Origin: JANWVO01 sp037446555
GTDB taxonomy: Bacteria; Acidobacteriota; Terriglobia; Bryobacterales; Bryobacteraceae
Reading direction: 5' to 3'
DNA length: 64,000 nt
Assembly: GCA_037446555.1 (NCBI GenBank)
Contig: JBBIIK010000006.1
Location: 32,563 to 96,562, forward strand
Part shown: positions 43,943 to 52,072 of the stretch, piece by piece
How positions within the stretch are numbered: position 1 is the stretch's first letter
Layout of the letters: each line of letters starts with the position of its first letter
The notes under the pieces: generated by a model
What the model saw: the letters and a program-made list of their open reading frames with translations, nothing else
What the model was told of the DNA's origin: nothing
Database searches by the model: none
Translations under genes and position numbers: made by a program

Positions 43943-45271
43943 TCACTCAATGCCTAGCCGGTGCTGCATCTCCTCCAGAGTGTGTCCCTTGGTCTCGGGA
44001 AACATCGCCAGCACGACGAAGAACTGCAGCGCCATCATGGCGGCGAACAGCACGAACGGCGCCGCCCCGGACGAGGCGGCCACCACCGGAAAGACGCCGC
44101 TGATGAGGGCATTCATCGCCCAGTGCGTGAAGCTGCCGAGGCTCTGCCCCTTGGCGCGCACGCGCGTCGGGAAGATCTCGCTCAGGTACACCCAGATCAC
44201 CGCACCCTGTGAGAAGGCGAAGAATGCGATGAAGGCCACCAGCAGCCACACAAGCAGATGCTGGTGCGCCTGCGTGGAGAAGATCCACGCCACGCCCGCC
44301 AGGCTGGCTGCGCATCCCACGCTGCCCACCAGAAGCATCGTCTTGCGCCCGATCCGGTCGATCACGGCCATCGCCAGAATCGTCGCCACCAGGTTTGTGA
44401 AGCCCACCGCCACGGCCTGAAGGTCCCCGGAGACCTTGTCGAAGCCCGCGCGCGCGAAGATGTCGTTCAGGTAATACAGGATGGCGTTGATGCCGCTCAG
44501 TTGGTTGAACATCCCGATGGCGATGGCCAGAAACACCGGCAGGCGGTACTTCCACTGAAACAGCGGCTCGTCGGCGTGGCCGTGCTCGGCGTCGATAGAG
44601 GCCACGATGTCGGCCAGCTCCTTCTCCCAGCCGGGCTCTCCGTTGAGCCGCAGCACCTCGCCCGCTTCGCTCACGCGCTGCCGCTTTACCAGCCAGCGCG
44701 GGCTCTCGGGGATCGTGAACAACATGATCAGGAACAGCGCGGCGGGCGCCGCCGCCACGCCCAGCTTCCAGCGCCATTCGTCGCCGCCGAAGCCCGCCAG
44801 CCCGATCAGATAATTCGAAAAGTACGCAAGCAGAATCCCGAAGACGATGTTGAACTGGAAGAATCCGACCAGCCGCCCGCGCCAGCGCGCCGGGGCGATC
44901 TCGGCGATGTACATCGGGCCCAGCACCGACGAGCCGCCGATGGCCAGCCCGCACAGGAAGCGCGAGAAGACGAACGACCACCAGTTCCACGCCATCGCGC
45001 ATCCGAGCGCTGACACCAGGTAGAACAGCGCCAGCAGCCGCAGGCTGGCGCGCCGCCCGTAGCGGTCCCCCGGAATGCCGGCGAACATCGCCCCCGCAAT
45101 CGTTCCGTACAGCGCGCTGGCTACCGTGAAGCCGAGCATCCCGGGCGACAGATCGAACAACTGTTGCAGCGCGCTCGTGGCGCCGGCAATCACCGCCGTG
45201 TCAAAGCCGAACAGCAAGCCGCCCAGAGCGGCAACGACCGTGGACTTGACCAGTGTGGCATTCAGGCGCAT
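43943..45271 (-). CDS. Sugar porter of the major facilitator superfamily
   Basis: A 442-residue membrane protein with twelve predicted helices. Sugar-porter signatures are present: GLLFGFDTAVIAGA in helix 1, GDRYGRRASLR after helix 2, PESPRWLVKR before the central loop, QLSGINAILYY in helix 7, DRIGRKTML, and PETKGHTLEEMQ at the C-terminus. These mark proton- or facilitated transport of hexoses, pentoses or inositol. The exact sugar is undetermined. The ATG at 45271 places the first helix correctly; the longer frame upstream has no membrane or family features. It is probably co-transcribed with the DUF1080 hydrolase. Confidence 0.93.
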   Translation of the reverse strand: MRLNATLVKSTVVAALGGLLFGFDTAVIAGATSALQQLFDLSPGMLGFTVASALYGTIAGAMFAGIPGDRYGRRASLRLLALFYLVSALGCAMAWNWWSFVFSRFLCGLAIGGSSVLGPMYIAEIAPARWRGRLVGFFQFNIVFGILLAYFSNYLIGLAGFGGDEWRWKLGVAAAPAALFLIMLFTIPESPRWLVKRQRVSEAGEVLRLNGEPGWEKELADIVASIDAEHGHADEPLFQWKYRLPVFLAIAIGMFNQLSGINAILYYLNDIFARAGFDKVSGDLQAVAVGFTNLVATILAMAVIDRIGRKTMLLVGSVGCAASLAGVAWIFSTQAHQHLLVWLLVAFIAFFAFSQGAVIWVYLSEIFPTRVRAKGQSLGSFTHWAMNALISGVFPVVAASSGAAPFVLFAAMMALQFFVVLAMFPETKGHTLEEMQHRLGIE

Positions 45272-45445
45272 GCGTTCGCCGAGTCTATCATGACGCGCAG
45301 GGGCGGCAGCCACCGCCCCTCTCGTGTCTGGCCCTCCGGCTGGATCGGAAGGCTTGTCCTTTGTTGTGACCACCCCAACTGGGCAGTCCAAACAATTGCT
45401 CGCCTTCTTGTTCGTCCGGTGATTCACCTAGAGACAGGATGTCCT

Positions 45446-45652
45446 ATGGGTTTCCCCGCCAAAGTTCAGCTCATCAAACGCAAGGACAGCCAACAGTGGT
45501 ACATCAACTTCCCCTCGGCCTTGGACCAGGCGATGGAGTTCGAGCGCGGCGAGACAGTCGAGTGGATCATCGAGGAAAAGTCCCGGCTCGTGCTCCGCCG
45601 ACGCTCTGCTCCGGCATCGACACCGAAGAAAACGATGCTCGCCAGACCTTGA
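45446..45652 (+). CDS. Small AbrB-like protein encoded with the IS element
   Basis: 68 residues: FPAKVQLIKRKDSQQWYINF, then PSALDQAMEFERGETVEWII and a Lys/Arg-rich tail. The pattern of two strands, a Pro-started helix and a glycine turn resembles SpoVT/AbrB or MazE DNA-binding subunits. It starts at ATG 45446 behind AGACAGGAT. Its stop overlaps the transposase start (TGATG at 45650-45654), so the two are translationally coupled and the protein belongs to the element. It may be a transcriptional repressor or accessory DNA-binding factor for transposition. Function is inferred only from fold-like similarity. Confidence 0.65.
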   Translation: MGFPAKVQLIKRKDSQQWYINFPSALDQAMEFERGETVEWIIEEKSRLVLRRRSAPASTPKKTMLARP

Positions 45653-47100
45653 TGTCCCACTGGCGCCGGCTCTTTGACTCTGCCCGGCCGGCCGTCGCGC
45701 AGCATAGGACCTTCGAACGCGCGCGCTGCCTTGCGCTGCCAGGCCTGGCTTGCCTGGGGAGGCGGACCATCTCCGGTGTGCTGTGCGCTGCCGGCCAGCA
45801 ATATCCCGATTGGTCCGCGGGCTGTCGCTTTCTTGAGAAGGAACGCGTGGACAGCGAACTGCTGTGGGCCGGTCTGCGCCACCAAGGCTTCGGCCAACTC
45901 GCTTCCCATGCCTCTGTCGCCGGTCTCATGGACGATACCTTGTGCCACACGCGGGGCGCCCACATCCATCGCAGCTCCTGGCGCCGCGATCCCCTCGGAC
46001 CAGCCTTTGCCGGGAACCTCATCTGGGCCAGCCGGTTTCTTCAGCTTTCCGTCGCCTTGCCGCAACAACCGGATCAGCTGTCCTCGCTGGCTCGTGCCAT
46101 CCCCACCGACATCCAGCACGGCCCTTCGCCGCGCAAGCCCTCCCCAAAGGCCCCTCCCGACGCCTGGGAACTTTGGCGCAACGCCCCGGCCGCCGCCACC
46201 GTGAGCGCCCTCGGCGGCCGCCGCATCGCCGCTTTCCGTGCCGGTCTCGATTCGCATCCAGGCGGACCGGTGCGCTCCTTGCGGGTTTGTGTCGATGGCG
46301 CCCTCCCCTGTCGCGCCGTCTTTCGCAACCTGGCCTCACGCACCACCCTCGTCGGCCGCATCCGCAAGGATGCCTGGTTCTACGCCCCACCCACTGCCTC
46401 CCGGCTCAATCCCTGCCGTGGCCGCCAACGCTGCCATGGAGACCCGCTTCCCACTCCCGAGCGGTACAGGCAGGATGAGTCCATCCCCTGGCAAACCGTG
46501 CGTGCCTGCGCGGCGGGCAACGCCTATGACTTTGACGTGAAAACGATCGCGCCTCTGCGGCGGAAGGCCGCCGGAGCCAACCCCGGCCTGCTCCTGCTCA
46601 TCATCCGGCCCGTCGCCTATCGCCTCAAGCAAGGCGCCGGTCTGAACTACCGCAAGCCTGCCTGCCTCATCTGTACCGATCCATCCCTCAGCCCGGCACA
46701 GATCCTGCAAGCTTGTCTGTGGCGATGGGAGATCGAGGTCAACTTCCGCGACGAAAAGACGCCGCCGGGCCTTGGACAGCCCCAGGTACGCACCGAGGCT
46801 GCCGCGCGCGCAACCTCCCCGTTCTGCGTCTTCTCCTGTGCGCTGCTCCTGCTCGCCCTCACCCGATCCCGCATCGCCCACCTCCCCCTGCTCCCGCCTG
46901 CCTTGCAGCGCCCAGAACCAAAACGGCCCATTCAAAGGATCTCCACCGCGCAAGCAATCTCGGCGCTCCGCGCTCAGCCCTGGGCAGGTGCCCCAGGCCT
47001 CGCCAACAAGAACGGCTTCGCGATCCTCAGACCCTCTCCCCAGAAACCACCAGCAGTTCAGTTCGCCCTGAAATCCGCCATCGGATCCGCCACAGGATAG
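45652..47100 (+). CDS. DDE transposase (IS4-like group)
   Basis: A 482-residue transposase. A plausible DDE triad is visible: Asp in AGLMDDTLCHTRG, Asp in RVCVDGALPC and Glu in LWRWEIEVNFRDEKTPPGLG. The last segment keeps the R-x3-E-x6-K part of the IS4-type Y-R-E-K signature. The frame is intact, so the element may still be active. The ATG overlaps the AbrB-like gene's stop. The C-terminal ~100 residues are Pro-rich. IS family assignment beyond IS4-like is uncertain. The surrounding genes are a sugar porter upstream and a beta-helix protein downstream. Confidence 0.85.
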   Translation: MSHWRRLFDSARPAVAQHRTFERARCLALPGLACLGRRTISGVLCAAGQQYPDWSAGCRFLEKERVDSELLWAGLRHQGFGQLASHASVAGLMDDTLCHTRGAHIHRSSWRRDPLGPAFAGNLIWASRFLQLSVALPQQPDQLSSLARAIPTDIQHGPSPRKPSPKAPPDAWELWRNAPAAATVSALGGRRIAAFRAGLDSHPGGPVRSLRVCVDGALPCRAVFRNLASRTTLVGRIRKDAWFYAPPTASRLNPCRGRQRCHGDPLPTPERYRQDESIPWQTVRACAAGNAYDFDVKTIAPLRRKAAGANPGLLLLIIRPVAYRLKQGAGLNYRKPACLICTDPSLSPAQILQACLWRWEIEVNFRDEKTPPGLGQPQVRTEAAARATSPFCVFSCALLLLALTRSRIAHLPLLPPALQRPEPKRPIQRISTAQAISALRAQPWAGAPGLANKNGFAILRPSPQKPPAVQFALKSAIGSATG

Positions 47101-47233
47101 CCAAACACCAGTCCCCAGGGCCTTGGCCCGGGGGAAACCTCCGCATCTCCCACAAGTCACCCAAAATTCCCTCAATTCCCCCCGCCCAAAGCGCCGCCTG
47201 CCCATCTGTCCCGTCCCGGAACACCACGCCGGC

Positions 47234-49141
47234 TTACCGCTGCGGCCAGACGCGGATCCGTGTTTGCTCTCCGCCATCGAACGGTCCGGGACGCGGATGC
47301 CGGCCCCTCTTGCGTCCGAAGTAATCCTGCCCCACCCGCAGAGGACGCCCGTCGGCGCCTTCATACCGTGCGCCGGAAACACGCGCGGCGCCCAGCACCG
47401 CGGTATCGACGATGCCCGTGACAGCTGCCCGCAGTTCCGGCTCGAGCGGGAAGGCTAGCTCGAGCCATACCTCGGTGTCCTCCTCCCGAACCCCAATCCG
47501 CAGGTGCTTCTCCACAGCCAGCGGGCGTGCCTCAGAGCCGGGCGGCTTGGCGCCGGTGAAATAGGCGTTCCCCGCCGCATAGGTCGGCTGCTCCAGCCGG
47601 TCATACATCCACAGGCCGTAGCCGCGGACCCCGGTCCCGCCCCTCGCGTCCGGCGCCTGCGCGCCGCCGAACAGGTTGTTGTAGAAACGGTTGTCTCCGC
47701 CTTTCGTCTCCACGACTCCGCCCACCTGCGTGGAATGCGGCGTATGCCAGGGCGTGCGCCGCGCCGGCTCCGGGCGGCTCGCTACGGCACCCGCGAACAG
47801 GTTGTGCGCATAGGCGCCGCCCTCGCTCCAGTCCCGCAAGCTCAGTCCGGAGAGGAACAGGTTGTTGTCCACCAGGAAGGGCCCGTGGTTCACCTCCACA
47901 AACAGATCATCGGTCGTGTTGTCGTAAAGCAGGTTGCGGCTGACCCGCGTCCCCTGCGCCATCCAGTCCAGCCAGATTCCGCGCCCCGCGTTGTGAATCC
48001 GGTTTCCCTCGATCACCACGTCAATGGCTCCGTGCAGCTTGATCCCCGCCATCTCCGCGCCCGCAAACTGCCGCCGCTCCCAGATGGAATAAATATGATT
48101 GCTGGAAATCCGGCTGTAAATCGCCCCTAATGATCCTGCTATTCCAGCCTGCTCACACCGGAATATCACGTTATTTCGCACAATATGCGATCCGGTTTTC
48201 TCGCGCGACCAGCCAGCCGCCAGAGCCCTCTGGATTACTTCGTTGTAGTGCGTGGCCCCGTCCTTCGAGGGGTTGTTCGTCCAGACGTTGTGCCCCGTCG
48301 CTCGGTCCTTTCCCAGCGTGATGCACGAGCACCGCGAATCGCTGATTACGTTGTCTTCGATGATCCAGCCCTTGCTCCAGTGGGTGCCGAGCAGCCCGAT
48401 CTGCTCCGCTGTGGGCGCCGCCCACTGCGTCGCGGCTTGCATCATCCGGAAGCCCCGCACGGTGATGAAGTCCTTGCCCGGCTCCTCCGGATAAAAGCAG
48501 CTGTCGCGGACATGGATTTCCACCTGTCCCTCGTTCGCGTCTTTCCCGCCAAAATTGGCCCAGATCACCGTTTCCTTCTCGCCAGCCTCGGCGTACCACG
48601 CCAGCAGCGCGCCCTGCGGGCGCCGCGCCTGCGGAAAGGGCTTCGGATCGCGGACTTCGTTCAGCGATGCCGCCTCCCACAACGGCTCGCCATCCAGGTA
48701 GACACCGCCGGTGTGGTGCTTCCGTCCGCGGTCCTCAAACCAGTCGCCGTGAATCACATCCCGGTAAGGGTTGTACCCGCCGAAGAACTCCTCCGGGATT
48801 GTGACCTTCCACACGTTGCCGCCCTCGTGTTTCCATCCCCGGATCACCTCCGACCCCTTGATCACAACCGTCTCGCCGGGCGCCGCCCGGTACGTGATCC
48901 TCCTCCGCTCGGAACTGCCCCCGCGTGGTGGTGTCACACGTTCCCGGTAGGTCCCCTCGTGAACCGTGATGACGTCGCCCGGCTGCGCCAGCCTCGCCGC
49001 CGCCGTGATGGTCCGCAACGGCCGGGACCTCGTGCCGGGATTCCGGTCGTCTCCACCCGGCGAGACGTGATATTCAGCCGCTGCCGCCATCCAGCCGCAG
49101 GCGCACCCCGTGGCAAGCAAACGCACGAGTCTCTGCAACAT
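47234..49141 (-). CDS. Secreted right-handed beta-helix protein
   Basis: A 635-residue exported protein (leader LLATGCACGWMAAAAEYHVS). The start resembles DUF1565/pectate-lyase-like proteins: SPGGDDRNPGTRSRPLRTIT, then AARLAQPGDVITVHEGTYRE. From ~260 to 500 come beta-helix coils rich in Asn and aromatic residues (WIIEDNVISDSRCSCI, IVRNNVIFRCEQAG, ISSNHIYSIWERR, VIEGNRIHNAGRGIWLDW, VSRNLLYDNTTDDLF). Such proteins are polysaccharide lyases, epimerases or hydrolases; no catalytic set is recognised, so the substrate is unknown. The start at 49141 gives the leader. It is divergent from the barrel gene across 87 bases. Confidence 0.82.
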   Translation of the reverse strand: MLQRLVRLLATGCACGWMAAAAEYHVSPGGDDRNPGTRSRPLRTITAAARLAQPGDVITVHEGTYRERVTPPRGGSSERRRITYRAAPGETVVIKGSEVIRGWKHEGGNVWKVTIPEEFFGGYNPYRDVIHGDWFEDRGRKHHTGGVYLDGEPLWEAASLNEVRDPKPFPQARRPQGALLAWYAEAGEKETVIWANFGGKDANEGQVEIHVRDSCFYPEEPGKDFITVRGFRMMQAATQWAAPTAEQIGLLGTHWSKGWIIEDNVISDSRCSCITLGKDRATGHNVWTNNPSKDGATHYNEVIQRALAAGWSREKTGSHIVRNNVIFRCEQAGIAGSLGAIYSRISSNHIYSIWERRQFAGAEMAGIKLHGAIDVVIEGNRIHNAGRGIWLDWMAQGTRVSRNLLYDNTTDDLFVEVNHGPFLVDNNLFLSGLSLRDWSEGGAYAHNLFAGAVASRPEPARRTPWHTPHSTQVGGVVETKGGDNRFYNNLFGGAQAPDARGGTGVRGYGLWMYDRLEQPTYAAGNAYFTGAKPPGSEARPLAVEKHLRIGVREEDTEVWLELAFPLEPELRAAVTGIVDTAVLGAARVSGARYEGADGRPLRVGQDYFGRKRGRHPRPGPFDGGEQTRIRVWPQR

Positions 49142-49228
49142 GGCCTCATCATATTCTCCCGGCGCGAACGCCGCCCGGCAACCCTCAGACGACTCCCCTC
49201 CCCTTGAGCGCAACTTCCCCCTGATATC

Positions 49229-50500
49229 ATGAATGCCTTGGCGACTCGCTCCGAACTGGGTCTGCTCGCTGCGCTTTTCCTCGGGGTTCCCGTCGCGTCT
49301 GCGCAGGAACTCACCCGCGAGGCCCTCATCCTGAAGGAGCGCCAGGAGCGTGCCGCGCGTTTGACGCCCGAGCGCGCTAGCCGGTGGGAGGACCGCATCC
49401 TCCTCCTCAACGAAAAGAAAATCCCCCAGCGGCTCAGCTACGGCTACAACGGCCTCCGCGCCAAACTCGGCGGCATGATCACCCAGGGAGGCTTCGGTAT
49501 CGGCCCCGAATACTTCCGCGAAGACCTTTTCGGCGGACGCCTCGAGTCCCAGATCTCCTGGCAGATCTCCACCCGCGCCTACCAGCGCGGCATCCTCCGC
49601 CTTCGCTCCCGCGGCCTCGCCGGTGGCCGCATCGAGGCCGAAATGCTCTCGATGCACCACTACTATCCGAAAATCCAGTACTACGGCCCCGGTCCGGATT
49701 CCCGGAAATCCGGCCGCAGCAATTTCCTCCTCGAAGACAACTCCCTCGATTTCAGCCTCGGCCTGTCCCCCATCCGTTCCGTCCTCCTCGGCCCAAGCAC
49801 CGGCTGGCTTTGGATCAACGTCGGCCCGGGACGCGACCGCCGCTTCGCCTCGGCCGACAACCAATTCCCGCCCTCCGGCGTCCCTGGCATCGACCGCCAG
49901 ACCAGTTTCTACCGCTACGGAACCTTCCTTCGCATTAACACGCTCGACAACTCCGCAGGTCCGCGCGCCGGTGGCTTCTATCTCTTCCAGTTCAACCGCT
50001 ACGACGACCGCCGCTTCTCCGCCTACGGCTTCAACCTCCTCGAAGCCGATCTCCGCCAGTACATCCCCTTTTACAACCAGCGCCGCGTCATCGCCCTCCG
50101 TGCCCGCACCCTCCTCACGGACACGCACGCCGGAGAATCCGTGCCCTTTTACCTCCAGCCTTGGCTCGGTGGCGGCGACGATCTACGCGGCTTCCGCCCC
50201 TTCCGTTTCCGCGACCGCAATTCGCTCCTCTTCAATGCCGAATACCGTTGGGAAATCTTCGCCGGACTCGACATGGCTCTCTTCGCCGACGCCGGCAAGG
50301 TCTTCCCTCGCCGCGGGCAGCTCAATTTCAGCCGCCTCGAAAAAAGCGGCGGCTTCGGCTTCCGCGCCAACGTCCGCAACCACACCTTCCTCCGCCTCGA
50401 CTTCGCCTTCAGCCGCGAAGGCTTCCAGGCGTGGTTCAAGTTCAACGACATCTTCCCTTCGCGCCCGCTCGGCACTTCGTCCACGCAGCCCTACCAGTGA
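49229..50500 (+). CDS. BamA/TamA-like outer-membrane barrel protein
   Basis: A 423-residue protein with a signal peptide (LLAALFLGVPVASAQ), a short helical segment (ALILKERQERAARLTPERAS) and a barrel resembling the surface-antigen (D15/Omp85) domain. GGMITQGGFGIGPEYFREDL opens the barrel. YLQPWLGGGDDLRGFRPFRF (the LGG..LRGF motif) and LFADAGKVFPRRGQLNFS are characteristic near the C-terminus. No POTRA repeats are present, so it is a barrel-only member. The next gene begins 6 bases after its stop and the third overlaps the second, so the three form one operon. It may be a protein or lipid translocation pore; the cargo is unknown. Confidence 0.82.
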   Translation: MNALATRSELGLLAALFLGVPVASAQELTREALILKERQERAARLTPERASRWEDRILLLNEKKIPQRLSYGYNGLRAKLGGMITQGGFGIGPEYFREDLFGGRLESQISWQISTRAYQRGILRLRSRGLAGGRIEAEMLSMHHYYPKIQYYGPGPDSRKSGRSNFLLEDNSLDFSLGLSPIRSVLLGPSTGWLWINVGPGRDRRFASADNQFPPSGVPGIDRQTSFYRYGTFLRINTLDNSAGPRAGGFYLFQFNRYDDRRFSAYGFNLLEADLRQYIPFYNQRRVIALRARTLLTDTHAGESVPFYLQPWLGGGDDLRGFRPFRFRDRNSLLFNAEYRWEIFAGLDMALFADAGKVFPRRGQLNFSRLEKSGGFGFRANVRNHTFLRLDFAFSREGFQAWFKFNDIFPSRPLGTSSTQPYQ

Positions 50501-50506
50501 ACCGCC

Positions 50507-52072
50507 ATGCGAAAGCTGCTGTTGACTCTCGCCGCCGCCGCCAGCCTCCACGGGCAGCGCTTCTATCCCGACGATCCCCTCCTCGTCGAGCCTCCCCCGC
50601 TCGACGCGGGCAAGCCCGCCCGCCGCAAGCTCTCCGACTGGTACGATCTCTTCTGGCACCTCCTCGCCACTCCCGGCGAGAAGCAGCCGGAATCCGGTCC
50701 GCCCGTCCGCGCAAAAAACGTCAACACGCTCGGCGATCCCATGGACGGCGCCTGGTACGTCCGCCGCCATTTCTGGCGCCGCATGTCCCTCGAAGAGCTG
50801 CAGCGCGGCGCCGGCGGCACAGCCCCGCCCGCTTTTCCCTGGACAGTCGTCGCCGCCAAGGGCGAAGGAATTACGCCAGGATTTACCGTCATCGACGCCA
50901 CAAAACGCCGCTTCTTTATCAAGCTGGATCCCGTCACAAATCCGGAAATGATGACCGCCGCCGAGGTCATTTCCAGCCGCTTTTTCCACGCTCTCGGCTA
51001 TCATGTCGCCGACGAGTACATCGTGGAATTCCACCCCCGCGACCTCGTCGTCCAGGACCGCCTCACCTTCGTCAACGAGCACGGCGTCGAGCGCCCCTTC
51101 ACGCGCCGCAACCTGACAGAACTCCTTCTCAAAGCCCCTCGCCTGCCGGACGGGCGCTACCGTTGCGTCGCCAGCCTGGCGCTGGAAGGCCAGCCCCTCG
51201 GTCCCTTCCGCTGGTTCGGCACGCGCTCCGACGATCCCAACGACACCGTCCCCCACGAGCACCGCCGCGAGCTCCGCGGCGCCCATGTCTTCTTCGCCTG
51301 GCTCGATCACGACGACTCCCGCGCCATCAACACCCTCGACACCCTCGTCACCCGCAACGGCAAGACATTCATTCGCCACCACCTCCTCGATTTCGGCTCC
51401 ACGCTCGGCAGCGGCAGCGACAAGCCCAACAGCCCCCGCTCGGGCGCCTACCACTTCTCGTGGCGCGAATCCGCCATCCAGATGGCCACGCTCGGCCTCG
51501 CCGTCCCCTATTGGGCCAAGGCCCGCTATCCCCGCTACCCCTCCATCGGGCTGTTCGAATCGAAAGTGTTCGACCCGGAAAAATGGCTGCCCGAATATCC
51601 GAATCCCGCGCTTCTCAACCGCCTGCCTGACGACGAATTCTGGGCCGCCAAACAGGTGATGCACTTCACCGATGAGGAAATCCGCGCCGTCGTCCGCACC
51701 GGGCGCCTTTCCGATCCACAGGCCGAGAACTACCTCGTCCGCTGCCTCATCGAGCGCCGCGACAAAATCGGCCGCGCCTACTTCCGCAAGGTCCTGCCAC
51801 TCGACAGATTCCAGGTTCGCAACGGCGAACTCGTCTTCGAAGACCTCGCCGCCACGCACGGTCTGCCCCCTCCCGCGCCCTATGAAATCGTCTGGCGCGC
51901 CTTCGACAACCGCAGCGGTCAGCCCGGCGAAACGCTCGGACGCGGGGCGCGCATTCCGCCCGCGCCGGGCGAATATCTCATGGCCGAAATTTCCAGCCCC
52001 GCCCGCCCGCGCCAAACCGTCCGCGTCTGGCTTCGCGGCCGTTCCGTGGTTAGCGTAGAGTATGCATGGTGA
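50507..52072 (+). CDS. Secreted protein with kinase-like active-site residues
   Basis: 521 residues, signal peptide MRKLLLTLAAAASLHG, no transmembrane helix. I know no named family for it. Residues 130-300 have the ordered marks of an atypical kinase fold (HipA, CotH or FAM20 type). RRFFIKLDP has Lys139. MMTAAEVISSRFFHALGY has Glu153 in a following helix. FFAWLDHDDSRAINTLDTL resembles a catalytic loop (Asp267-Asp270, Asn275). IRHHLLDFGSTLGSGS has Asp295 as a DFG-like metal ligand. If real, it would phosphorylate something outside the cytoplasm. It is coupled to an ATP/ADP-translocase-like carrier (7-base overlap) and follows the barrel gene by 6 bases. The kinase reading is inferred from motifs only. 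Confidence 0.6.
   Translation: MRKLLLTLAAAASLHGQRFYPDDPLLVEPPPLDAGKPARRKLSDWYDLFWHLLATPGEKQPESGPPVRAKNVNTLGDPMDGAWYVRRHFWRRMSLEELQRGAGGTAPPAFPWTVVAAKGEGITPGFTVIDATKRRFFIKLDPVTNPEMMTAAEVISSRFFHALGYHVADEYIVEFHPRDLVVQDRLTFVNEHGVERPFTRRNLTELLLKAPRLPDGRYRCVASLALEGQPLGPFRWFGTRSDDPNDTVPHEHRRELRGAHVFFAWLDHDDSRAINTLDTLVTRNGKTFIRHHLLDFGSTLGSGSDKPNSPRSGAYHFSWRESAIQMATLGLAVPYWAKARYPRYPSIGLFESKVFDPEKWLPEYPNPALLNRLPDDEFWAAKQVMHFTDEEIRAVVRTGRLSDPQAENYLVRCLIERRDKIGRAYFRKVLPLDRFQVRNGELVFEDLAATHGLPPPAPYEIVWRAFDNRSGQPGETLGRGARIPPAPGEYLMAEISSPARPRQTVRVWLRGRSVVSVEYAW

Larger units (their letters stand above)
45446..47100 (+). mobile_element. Insertion sequence (two genes; ends not resolved)
   Basis: Contains the AbrB-like gene and the coupled DDE transposase. 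The true ends must lie within 45272-45445 on the left and 47101-47233 on the right, because intact genes bound both sides. I compared these flanks for terminal inverted repeats and found no convincing pair by eye, so coordinates cover only the coding part. Confidence 0.75.

Noticed and set aside
45272..45445. Terminal inverted repeats of the IS element
   Set aside because: Compared with 47101-47233 by eye, no pair of matching ends longer than a few bases was found, so boundaries are left open.
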